From Climacteris rufus (Eukaryota; Chordata; Aves; Passeriformes; Climacteridae), in the NCBI GenBank assembly GCA_013398175.1, contig VZRZ01001227.1:487923-551922 (forward strand): a stretch of DNA of 64,000 nt, read 5' to 3'. Every line of letters starts with the position of its first letter. Within the stretch, counting starts at the first letter, position 1. The notes under the pieces were generated by a model. It made no database searches. It was not told where the DNA came from and saw only the letters and a list, made by a program, of their open reading frames with translations. This document shows, piece after piece, positions 1 through 12,300 of the stretch. Position numbers and translations under genes: made by a program.

Positions 1-220
1 TCCTGAGCCAGCCACAGTGCTGGGAGGCAGGGAAGCTGCTGCAGCTTCAGTGCTTGGTGTTGGCCTAATCCTGGGCCACAGCTTTCCCCAGTTTGGGGTG
101 GCACAGACATGGGCTGGGCATTCTCTGGATCACTGGGAGATCTGTGCTGCTCTGTGTGGTGGATGGGATTGGGACCAAAGACCTCTTGGTCACATTTTGT
201 TGATTTTTTTCCCCCTGCAG

Positions 221-338
221 CTCTTACCTCCACTGTAAATGGGCAACTCTGGAGGAGCTGGAGAAGGACCCCAGGATCTCCCAGAAGATAAAGCGCTTTC
301 GGAACAAGCAGGCTCAGATGAAACATATTTTTACAGAG
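221..338 (+). CDS. CHD6: CHD6 visible exon 1: end of chromodomain 1
   Basis: The acceptor ccccctgcag is followed by one base that finishes an upstream codon, then 39 codons. SYLHCKWAT is the aromatic end of chromodomain 1, followed by the basic helix KIKRFRNKQ. The donor is gtgaga. The preceding exons lie outside the window, and 1-220 is intron with nothing else recognised. Confidence 0.93.
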
Positions 339-3300
339 GTGAGAATAGAGTACAGTGAGCAGTGGTGCCCAGCCTTGGGCCTAGTGCAGTGGCTGAGCAA
401 ACCAGGAACTGCCCCTGACACTTCCCTGCCCAGGCCAGACCAGCTGCAGGGCCACAGGCACCAGGGCTGGAGCTGAGGGTCTGTGACAGTGCCCTGGACA
501 CCCATAGTGGCACTGGCAGAATTATGAGCAGGGTGACAGGTGTCACTTGCCAGGCACTGCCATCTCTGGAAGAGTTGCTCAGTGGGAGGGAGGGCAGCAT
601 GCAGGGTTGGAGGTGCTTCTGTTGTGGAGCAGAGATGCTATGGGAGAGAGAGCTATAAATATCTGGGCTTAGGGCAGCTCCTGCCTGCTCTGCTCTATAA
701 GCAGATTAATCCTGCTTAGTATGAAAGGTGTTCTATAATTTATCTTGCTGCTCCCGAGATAGTTGTTGGATCTCCTCAGACTGCCCCTTACAAGTGTAAA
801 TCAGGCCAGTAGGCTATGAAAATTTCTCCATTGTAGCTGGAAATCTGGGGGCGTGTGTCAAATTTCTCACTCCCGAGTCTGTTTGGGGTCTTTCTCAGGA
901 TGCAAAAAAAAAAGCATGTGTTGGAACACACTGTTCCACTGACAATTCAGCAAGGAGCACATGCTCTTTTCCTGTGACTAACTGGGGCCTGGGGTGTTGT
1001 GAGCATAGAAGCCTGGTTTTTCTCCTTCCCAAGCTCTAGGCCATGTCTCTCCAAGGACTACTGCTAGGTAGGGGGGAGAAGGAGGCAGAGACCAAGGTGT
1101 CCCCCCTTGCAGGAGTGGGGTTCGTAGGGTGCTATGTGTGGCTCGGTGCTGTGGCAGTCACAGCTCGGGATGCTGCACATCAGCTGGAGCAGACAGCTTA
1201 GGACTGGTACCTTGGGGCCAGATAGGCTGGGGAGGACATTCCTGCCTCCCAGCAAGGGCAGCACGGAGCCTGTGACTGCTCTAAAGAAAGAGCTTTGCCT
1301 TCTGCAGGGCTCCTGTGTCCTCCCTGCCCAGAGACAGATGTCTATACCTGTGTCCAGGGCACTTGATGTGCTGCACACAGCTAGCAGCATCCTGGGGACA
1401 GATGCCCCACAGCTGTTTACTTGTACCCATCTGTTTAACCCTGGAATCACCTTGAACTTAGCTCCCCTTTTACTTTTTTCTGTCACAGCCTGATGAGGAT
1501 TTGTTCAACCCAGACTACGTGGAAGTAGATCGAATTCTGGAGGTGGCTCACACAAAGGACCCTGACACCGGGGAGGTGAGAGGCTGCATCACTTGCTTGC
1601 CCCATGGAGGGAGACTTGGCAGGAGGCCCGGCCCTGTTGTGTGCATTCTGGGTCATCTCTGAGCACCCTGAGCCTTCCCAGCCTTCCCTTGCACAGCCCA
1701 CGCCCTGTCCCTGAGGACTCTTGGCACAGGGCAGGTGGGGGGCTGCTGTCCCTGTCTCTGAGGCTGTCTCTCTCCGTGCTGCAGGAGGTGACTCACTACC
1801 TGGTGAAGTGGTGCTCGCTGCCCTATGAGGAGAGCACCTGGGAGCTGGAGGAGGATGTTGACCCAGGGAAGATTAAAGAGTTTGAAGCCCTCCAAATCCC
1901 TCCAGAAATCAAGCACATGGTAACGTACCCTGAGGTAACGTACCCGGCTGGCAGCTCACTGCCCTGGGCACAGGACTGGCTGTGTCCTGCCACAGTCCAG
2001 CAGTGCTGACCTTGTCCCTGGTTGCTGCAGTGCAAGCCCCAAATCCTCCCCTCTGGGTGGGTTAGTTGTCCAGGTCTGAGGGTGGGTTCCAGAGGGTGGG
2101 TTCCACCTTGCTATGGCTTGGCTGGCAGTGACTGCTTTGAAGCGTTGTCCTGATGTGCAGTCCCAGCAGCAGGATCTGGCCTCACTGGGGGTTAGCCTCT
2201 CCTATGGACCTTGCTCCTGCTCTCCTCTCCTAGGAGCGCCCAGCATCCGAGTCCTGGCAGAAACTGGAGAAGTCCCGGGAATACAAGAACAGCAACCAGC
2301 TGCGGGAGTATCAGCTGGAGGGAATGAACTGGCTGCTCTTTAACTGGTATAACAGGTGAGGAGGGGCTGGAGCCCAGTGCTCCCATGAGCAGTCCTGCTG
2401 GCAGCAGGCCCTGTGTGTGCTCTTGTGGGAACAGCAAAGCTGGCGAGCAGAGCAGACAAACAGGGGCCTGCCAGAGCAGCCACTGAGTCCTTCAAGTCCT
2501 GGAGCTGGCAGACAGTTGCCAGAGACAATGGATTGGCTTTAGCTTTGCAAACGAGCCTTTGGGAATGTTTCTCCCTGGTACATGCTGATGAGTCTTGGCA
2601 ATAGTAGGGCGTAGCTACAGTTCTAAGATACACCTGGTTTTCGGTATTGGCCGGGCTACTGGTGACCTGTTGTGTGGCAGGAAGGCCGGAATATGCACGG
2701 CCTCAGCTGCACCAGGCCATCAGATGCATCTTTCCCTGGCTTGTGTGTACCTGAAGAACAGCATCTTTCATGCTGATTTTGAATCCATGATCTTGCAAGA
2801 AGTTGGCTGGCTTACCCAGAAGATTTGGGCCACTATACAGAAGTCCCCCCATGCTCCACGCTGCAGGGTCAGAGAAGTGTGGGTAGAGGTGATGTGCCTG
2901 ACATTCCATCACAGAGTTGGCAACAGGATGGTTCCTGCCCCCAAGAGTCACATTCACCTGACCCTGTCCATCTCTGCAGGAAGAACTGCATCCTGGCTGA
3001 CGAGATGGGGCTGGGGAAGACAATCCAGTCAATCACCTTCCTCTCAGAGATATTCCTGATGGGCATCCATGGCCCCTTCCTTATCATCGCCCCTCTCTCC
3101 ACCATCACGAACTGGGAGAGAGAGTTCCGCACGTGGACGGAGATGAACGCCATCGTGTACCACGGCAGCCAGATCAGCCGCCAGATGATCCAGCAGTACG
3201 AGATGGTGTACAGGGACACACAGGTGATTGATACACACAGTGCTCCCAGCACACGTCCCCCAGCCCTGCCTTCCTTTCCTTGGGAAGCACTGAGCCGCCT

Positions 3301-6300
3301 GTGGAGCTTGTTCCTTTGCAGAGGGAAAGGTGATCTTTTCAGACCCCTTTGCTGGCAGGGGCTTGGGTTGCACTGTGTATGAGTGAATAGGCCCATCTCC
3401 TACAGAACGGGGAAGGTGCAGCATAGCCATGGTTCTTGTCCAGGCCTATGTGTCTGCCCTAGGGCAGTGTGTGGTTTGGAGGTACACAGCCTGTGGCCAT
3501 CGAGGAGGCTTGCAGGAACCTGCCCAACACTTGGGAGAGACTGTTCTGGGGAAATCCCAGCTCAGAGTCAGATGCTCACACTGATACTCTCAGACAGGAG
3601 GTCTGACAGTGTCCTGCCACCCTGCAGGACTCAAACTCCGGTTTCTGTTCCCCTAGGGTAACCCTCTCCCTGGGATCTTCAAGTTTCAGGTGGTTATCAC
3701 CACCTTTGAGATGATCCTTGCTGACTGCCCAGAGCTGAAGAAGATCCAGTGGCGCTGTGTGGTCATTGACGAAGCTCATCGCCTGAAGAACAGGAACTGC
3801 AAACTCCTGGAGGGGCTGAAGCTCATGGCCCTGGTGAGCATGTCCTGCCCAGGTTCCCCTGACAACAGGGTGGGCTGGGATGGCCCTGCTGAGCCATCAG
3901 GTGCCTCTGTCAGTGGCTCAGGCCCCGTGCCAGGCTGGAGGAAAACCATCTGGGGAGCCCTTTGATGGTCAGGGCACTGGTGCCCTGCAGCCCTCACAAA
4001 CTTCTTTTTGCCAAAGTGGGATAGTAACTCTCCCTGTGCCTTCCCACCTGTGTGTGCTTCCTGCCAGAGCCCTGCCTAGCCTTGCAGCATAGTGTAGGCT
4101 GCTGCAGCACACTGGGACAGTTGCTGACCAGCCCTGCACAGTACCCCTGCCCATGGTGGGCCTTGTGCTCTATGCTGAGCAGGGCTGTGGTGTTTGAGTT
4201 GGTTTCTTACTGCTCCACAAACATGGGACCAGTCCATGCCAAGGATGAGGGTTCAGGACTGTGCATGGTTAAGAAGGGATCAGTGAGCTGCTCTGAGAAA
4301 TCATTTAGATGTCCATCTCCTTTCCAGCCCTGGGCAAAGCAGCACTGCTGTTTGCTGGACCAAGGGCCATCGGGCCTATTGGATCTTCCAGCCCTACCCA
4401 GCTTCCATCACACTCACCTGTAGCTGGGCCAGGCCTCCGAAAATTACTAGTCTTGTTACTCCTACAATTTCCAGAAGACCTTGCTGTTTCCCCCGACTTT
4501 GTGTCTTGTGCAGGTCACTGCTGGGTCATGAGCTTGGGTCAAAGCAGGATTGCTGCTGGTCCTGCTTCTAAACCATCACCTTCCTTTGTACAAGTCCTGT
4601 GGGAGCCTCCCACCTTATAGTTGCCCTTCTTTTCTAGCTGGCCACTCCTGAGGACATTTCCTACACTAGGCTGGGCAGGAGGATTAGCCTGAGCAGTAAG
4701 CCCAAGGCTCTGGCAGTGCTGGAACAGAGCTGGTGCACCTGGGACTAGCACCCAGTGGTGCCTGAAGCCCAAGCTTATGTTGTCAGGCATGGGAGGGAGG
4801 GTCTTCTCCTTGAGGGATCATCCAGTCCTCATACCCCCAGGTCTTGAGGATTGTCTGGACCCCACCTCCTTTTATTGCACATGCACCCACATGATGAACC
4901 TCTAAGAAAAGCTCCCCCTTGTTTCCAGTGCACAGTCATACCTGCCCCTACTGATTTTGGAGCACCCTGCAGCAGGTCATTGGTGCCTCTCGATATGCCA
5001 TGGCTGGGGGCCATGTTCCCTCTTGTTCTGCCCGAGTCCTGAAGAAGGACATCCTGCTCCAACTGAGTGGAAGCTTGGGCTCTGTCAGTGTCTCACTCAG
5101 GTGCCAGCACAGCCCTGCCTGAGGGTCTTGTGACAGGGCAAGGCTGAAGCCTGGGAGCAGTGTGAGATCTCAGGTTTGGCTGTTGTTGCTGCACAGAACG
5201 GGACAGGAATGTGTCCGTGGGAGCATCCTGGGAGCCACAAGACAGTGTTGTGTGGCAGTGGCAGGGCTGTCACCATGGCCAGGGAAACCTCTCAGGGAGT
5301 GTATGTGCTCCCAGGCCTCCCAGAGTGCTTCTGAGGTTGGAAGACAAGAAGCATTGTGCTCTTGGGACCCCTTCAGCCCAGCCAGTGGGTTTTAGCCCTC
5401 AACCTGTTTTCTGTGTGTTCCCAGGAGCACAAGGTGCTGCTGACAGGGACCCCCCTGCAGAACTCAGTGGAGGAGCTCTTCAGCCTCCTAAATTTTCTGG
5501 AACCACAGCAGTTCCCATCAGAGACAGCCTTCCTGGAGGAGTTTGGAGACCTGAAGACAGAGGAGCAGGTACCTGGAAGAGTGATGCTGGTGACTGTTAG
5601 CACAGGCCACTGGGACATGTGGTGACCAAATCAGGCATGCTCTCAGACGTGTGCTTCATGAAGTGGATAGAACTCCTCAGGCCCAGAGAAGCAAAGTTGT
5701 GACAGAGCCCCCAGCTTTGCTCTGGGGAGAGGAGACCAGCCCGTGAGAGGAGACCACCAAGGCAGTGGTCTGCTCTCAACTGACTCCCTGCTGCCCTTGC
5801 ATGCCCAGGAGTACAGTTCACCTGCCTCTCCCACCCGGTCTGTCCCTGAGACCAACAGGAGCGTAGGGCAGATGAGGAGTCAGTAAGTCCATGTATCAGT
5901 CACCTTTGTCAGGTTCCCCTGGGGAGCCTTCCTCCAAAGCTCTCCTTGAGGGTGGGTCATGGGAAGCTGCTCAGTCCCATGGGCTGTCCCACTGCCTTTT
6001 GAATGTGGGAATTGCACAAAGATTGACATTCGGAGGAAGCAGGCACAAGCACATGAAACAACCACCATCTCAGCTGCCATCCATCTCAGCTCTCTTCCTG
6101 CATCAGACACCCAAGGCTGCTGGCAGCAGAGGCATGTGGAGTTCATAGCCCGGGAGTGGTCACTTGCATGCCTGCCCCAAAGACCCCAGCCCCTGAAGTT
6201 GTCCTGGCTGGCTGCTGAGCAGCAGCTCCAGGGTCACTTGGTCCAGGTTTGCAGCCTAGGGGTCTCTAGCCTTGCAGGCCCCTCCACTGTGCCCATGTGC

Positions 6301-9300
6301 TTGCCATGCAGGGAGGGCAGTGTGTGTCTGCACTTACTCTGCAGGTGAAGAAGCTGCAGTCCATCCTGAAGCCCATGATGCTGCGACGGCTGAAGGATGA
6401 TGTAGAGAAGAATCTGGCACCCAAGCAGGAGACCATCATTGAGGTGGAGCTGACCAATATCCAGAAGAAATACTACAGGGCCATCCTGGAGAAGAATTTC
6501 TCCTTCCTCTCCAAGGGTGCCAACCAGCACAATATGCCCAACCTCATCAATACCATGATGGAGCTGCGCAAGTGCTGCAATCACCCATACCTCATCAATG
6601 GTGAGGGCTGTGCACAGGAGGTGTGTGGGGGGCAGACAGATATCACTGCAACATTTACTGGTCACTTACTACAGAACTCACCCAACTGGGGAGCTAGCTC
6701 AGGCCTCATGCCATCTGCTGCTGGTGTGGCAGTGATCTGCCCTGTCACCTTCCTGGGCAGCCCAGCCTCCTGCAAGAGCTGCTTGCTGATGGGCACCTCG
6801 GGGTCTCCTGAGGCTCACTGTTTTTGGGGCTGTTCTGACATGAGACCAACATCCCAGCCTGACTCATTCTGCCAGGAGCTGATGTGAACCCTGAAGAAGT
6901 TTAGTCTCGGGAGTGGAGGGTCTGCTGGAGGTCTCCAGCCAACCTCTCTAGCTCTGGCTGCATGGGTTCTGTTGCTCATGCGGTCCCTTGCTGCTTCACT
7001 GCAAGCCTCACCAAGAACTCACATCCCTTTTCACCTGGCAGGGGCAGAGGAGAAGATCCTGGAAGACTTCCGTAAAACACACTGCCCAGAGGCACCAGAC
7101 TTCCAGCTGCAGGCAATGATCCAGGCAGCCGGGAAGCTGGTGCTCATTGATAAGCTGCTTCCCAAGCTGATCGCTGGTGGGCACAAGGTGCTCATCTTCT
7201 CGCAGATGGTGCGCTGCCTCGACATCCTGGAAGACTATCTCATCCAGAGACGGTTAGTACAGGCTCCAGCATTCACCACAGCCCCTGCACATCACCTCCA
7301 TGCACTGTACATACAGAGTGGCAGCAACACAGGATGGGGATTTTGTGCCCAGGTACTGATGGATCCGAGTTAACAGCTACTGCTGGTGGGTGCAGAGACC
7401 CCAGAGCTGGGCAGCTCACACCTGTCCTTTCTGTATAGTTCAGGGCTGGTCCTCAGAGTGACCAGGTGGAAGTAGGTCCTTTCCTTGGTCCTGGTTCCCA
7501 TGAGCCCCATATCCATGCACCGTGCATGGGGTTGTGATGATTTTATCATCATAAGAAGCACAACTTTCAGAAACAACCACAGTGCACACAGGCTGACGGG
7601 GCCTGAGCCTCCACCTGGGCACAGGTCCTGCTGGTAAGTCCTGACTGCCTGTGTGCCCCCACAGCCTGGGGGAAGGACCAGAAGGGGATTTGAAAGGCAC
7701 AGGCAGTTCAGGCCCTGCTGTGATGCTGCTGTGACCTGTCCCCCTCTCTCGAGCAGGTACACGTACGAGCGCATCGATGGGCGGGTGCGCGGGAACCTGC
7801 GCCAGGCTGCCATCGACCGCTTCTGCAAGCCCGACTCGGATCGCTTTGTGTTCCTGCTGTGCACGCGGGCCGGCGGGCTGGGCATCAACCTCACTGCTGC
7901 CGACACCTGCATCATCTTCGACTCGGACTGGAACCCACAGAACGACCTGCAGGTAACGGGCTGCCAGGAGGGGCTGTGGCACAGCTCCCAGCACTGTGCC
8001 AAGCGGGGAGGACAGGGCAGCAGCACCGGCTGTACTGGGTGCCGTGCCAGGAGAGCTGGCTGGGGTGCGGGCAGAGGGAACAGGACATGGGGGAGATCAC
8101 TGTGTGGCTCTGAAAGCACAGATGGGCCGCAGAGCAGGTAACACTGTGTCCGTACCTGCTGTTGGAGTGGGTGCAGTGTTGTGTGCCACATCTGCAGAGA
8201 GCCAAGGTTCCAGCCTGAGCCGTGTGTCCTTGCGTGAGTGTGCTGGGATCTCGCATTCCTGCTCCACAGCTGTGCAGGCTGTGCCAGAGCCCTGCCAGGT
8301 CAGCCACAGGCAGGGGGTGAGGCTGCTGTGGTGAGTGAAAGCTGACTGTGGGTTGGGTGGGTGGTTGTAGGTGCTGGTGAGGCTGCTGTGGTGAGTGAAA
8401 GCTGACTGTGGGTTGGGTGGGTGGTTGTAGGTGCTGGTGCAGGGTGCCACAAGCCACATGGTCACCGTCCTGCTGGGCTCCCTGTGCTGACACTGTGCCC
8501 TCTGCACTCCCAGGCTCAGGCTCGCTGCCACCGGATCGGGCAGAGCAAGGCAGTGAAGGTCTATCGCCTCATCACCAGGAACTCCTACGAGCGGGAGATG
8601 TTCGACAAGGCCAGCCTGAAGCTGGGCCTGGATAAGGCCGTGCTGCAGGACATCAACCGCAAGGGCAGCACCAATGGGGTAGGTTGGCTGCTGGAGTGGG
8701 GCCAGGCGGGAGCTGCTGCAGGAGAGCTCTCCTCCTCCCCCTGCAAGTCGCTGCCAGGTCAGAGCAGAAACTGGGCAGGCTTTGGGGTGGGAGAGTCCAG
8801 TCCCTTACACTCACACTGCTGCACTTAGGCCTGGCCAGCTGTTCCTGCGCTGCCATGGGGATGGGGGACACGTGATGCTGTGTGCAGAGTGGCATGGACT
8901 GAAATTCCTGACAGTTCCTCAGGCAGTTTTGAAGTGACCTCTTTGCTTTACCAGCAGCAAGTCTGGGTTGGCTTGAGGCCTCTGCCCTTCTCCTGGAGCA
9001 GAGGGAGGAGCCTTCTCGTGCTGTGCAGTGGTCAGGGTTGCTGGCCAGGTTGGTGATGCCCCCATGCTTTGGGCAGGTTCAGCAGCTCTCCAAGATGGAG
9101 GTGGAGGACCTGCTGCGGAAGGGTGCCTACGGCGCGCTCATGGATGAGGAGGATGAAGGTTCGAAGTTCTGCGAGGAAGACATTGATCAGATCCTCCAGC
9201 GCAGGACACAGACCATCACAATCCAGTCTGAGGGGAAGGGTTCCACGTTTGCCAAGGTGTGCTGTACTCCACTGGGAGAGAAGGGGGATTTCCCCTGGGG

Positions 9301-12300
9301 GGTGGGGAAGGGGAGCAAGCAGGGCAGGAGCGGTCAGCCAGGCTCTTACCTGTGTGTGGAGACATGTCTGTGTGGAGGCCAAGCTCTACTGTCCAGCTGT
9401 GCCCAGGAGTGAGACCTTGCTGGGGTGCTACAGCAGAGTGGCCTCCTGTCCCTCTGGTGGTCAGCAGAGCATGGAGGAGGGGGCCACCAGCCTGGACAGG
9501 TGATGGAAGGCTGCGCAGGAGGGTTCAGCTCTCCCTCTGAAGCCGGTTCAGGCTGGTGAGAAGGCAGAGCAGCAGAGCAGCGCCTGTGCTCCAGGTGCTG
9601 GGCAATGTCCAGGAGTGCTGTCCCCAGGCTGGAGGTGTGGATGAATGCAGAGCTGCTGTTGTGACCCCATCAGGGCACTGCAAAGTGGAGGCCTTGCTCC
9701 TCTCATGGCCTGAGGGTTTCTTGCCGTGGCAACAGACCATGCCCCAGGACTGGACCCTCCCCAGGGCTATTGTGGAAAGGGTCAGGCATCTCAGAGAGGA
9801 TGGATGAGTTCAAAGCCTGGGTGAGATTGAATCCTGAGCTGAGCTGATCTTTCTACTCATGATGTGAGCTTCTTTGATCTGGAGTCTGTCACCCTCCCTG
9901 CGCTTGCTGTCACTGATGCTGCCTTGGTGTGGTGCTTTGCTGAGCAGAAATACAGGTGAAGACCCGAGCTGCCAGTGATGTGGGAAGGAGCTGTGGTACC
10001 TTTAGCACAGCCCCTCTGCAGCACAGCCAGTCTCTGTGTCCAGCCTCACTCTTCTGCATCTGTGAAGTCTGGCTCAGGATGGTGGCAGGATCCAGCTGCT
10101 GGGCTGCATGACCCAAAGCTGGGTAGTGCTGTGCTATGGAAGCTGTGTGCTGTGGGGCCTGACAAAACCCCCAGAGAGTGCCCGAGGAGCCAGCTCCATG
10201 CTGTGCTCTCACTGGTGCCTGCTGGGGCCACTAAGGTCCTTCTGTCCCTCCTCCTCTTGCACAGCCCAGGCTCCATTTACAGGGGGTCAGGCAAGACTGC
10301 AGAACAGAGGGGGCAGCTCCCTTACGCGAACAAAGAACCCTGTGGCACATATCAGCTTGGGGTGTAACACCCCACGGCAGCGAGACCGTGCACTCAGACA
10401 GGCATGTGGGGGATCTCTGTATGGGACAAGGCACACCTGGATGGTGGGCTGCACCCTGTTCACTCCTCTTCTTTCCCTCCCAGGCCAGCTTCGTAGCATC
10501 AGGAAACAGAACTGACATTTCCTTAGATGACCCCAACTTCTGGCAGAAGTGGGCCAAGATAGCAGAGCTTGATACAGACGCCAAGAACGAGAAGGTAGGA
10601 TGCAGTTGGTGGCCCATGTGCCCTACAGCTGATGTGACACGGCGTGGTCTGATGTCCCAGCGGGAGCTGCATGCTTCCTCTGGGCTCCTGAAGGTATTCC
10701 TGTTGGGCATCAAGAGTTACTGCAAAGGAAGACTGACCCATGAGTGCTGGCTGCAGCCCTGATTTATTTAGCCACATGTTGGTCTGTGTCCCTCTGGTAT
10801 TTCAGGGTGCTCAGTCTCTGTACTCCCAGCTACTCCCAACAATCCTACCCTGTACCTGAGAGCATTGTCCAAATGCTCCATGAGCTCTGGCAGCCTTGAG
10901 GTCATGACCATGCCCTGGGGAGCTTGTTCAGTGCCCAACCACCCTATGGGTGAGGAACCTTTTCCTGATATCAGCCTCCCCTGGCACAACTCCAGCCATT
11001 CCCACAGGTTCTATCACTGGTCCCAGAGAGCAGAGATTGGTGCTGCCTCTCTGCTGTCTCTTGTGAGGGCAGACTGATGCCTCTGCCTGTGGGGAGGCAG
11101 GAGGGGACAGATGGGATCCCACCTCTCCGCTGGCCCTGCACGGGTAATGGACTCGGCTGCATCTCAGGTCTCTCCTCCTGGCTTCTCCATCAGGCACAGG
11201 GTGTTGCCAGTGGCTCCAGTGGGCCCCGGGGCTGCTGTAATTCCTCACTGTAATTACAGCTCCTGCTGTAATTCCAGCTAAGGCAGCAGTGCCATAGAGG
11301 TGGTGTTAGACAGCAACAGGAGGGGGGCCCTGCAGCTCTGCAGAGCTCACTGCTCAAGCAGAAGCAGTGGAGAGTGTGTGTGTGTGTGTGTGTCCTATGT
11401 GCCTGAAATCCAGGCAGGTTTACACGGCATTCATTCGTTTGACAGGTCAGGGGTAAGGAGAGAAGGCAGGTACTGCCATGTAATTTCCTATTGTTCCCTC
11501 CTGCACCTTCTTGAAGGTTGCCTTTCCTGTTCCAGCCCACCTGTCCCCCTGACACAAAGATTACACTGCCTTCAGCACAGCACTTGGCACAGGCAGTGCG
11601 GAGAGGGCCAGGAGTGACTCAGAGCTGAGTCAGCTGCTGGCTGTCAGCAGTTTGGACACAGAGGGGCTGATTTTCAGCCTGTCATCAGTCAGGCTGAATT
11701 TTGTGGTGGCTAGTTGTCTAGTGTGCAAGCAGAACTGCACAGAGGTAACTTGGAGCAGGTATCCGGCGGGAAGGTGATGGTTAGCCATAGGACTGAGGAG
11801 CCAGGAGCCAGAGGCGTGAGCAGAGCCAGGGTGACAGGGAGAAGAGCACATACAAGTGGTTCTGCCTGTACCTGAGAACATTCTCTGCTCTGTCCCCTCA
11901 CAGGAGAGCCTGGTCATCGACAGACCCCGGGTGCGGAAGCAAACCAAACATTACAACTCCTTCGAGGAGGATGAGCTGATGGAGTTCTCGGAGCTGGACA
12001 GTGACTCTGACGAGCGACCCACGCGCTCGCGACGCTTTAATGAGAAGACGCGGCGGTACCTGCGGGCTGAGTGCTTCCGTGTGGAGAAAAACCTGCTCAT
12101 ATTTGGGTGAGTCTCCTCCCTGTGACAGCACAACCACAGCCTCCTGCTGCCCCAGCGCCCCCGTGGGCCACTGACTGCGCCAGCCACTTTCTCTCCATCC
12201 TGCTTGCAGTGTCCCCTTCCAGCAGTGAACTCCCTGGTGGGGCCTGAGCTCTGAGCGAATGTTTGGGATGGAAAGAGAGTTAGGAGGACAAAGCATGAGC

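Noticed and set aside
7370..8191. 273-codon minus-strand ORF overlapping CHD6 visible exon 10
   Set aside because: It is antisense to a conserved helicase exon and its introns, with no recognisable domain. High GC content makes stops rare there.
11234..11280. Cluster of ctgtaatt repeats with a 12-bp palindrome
   Set aside because: Too short and isolated to support a regulatory or structural claim.
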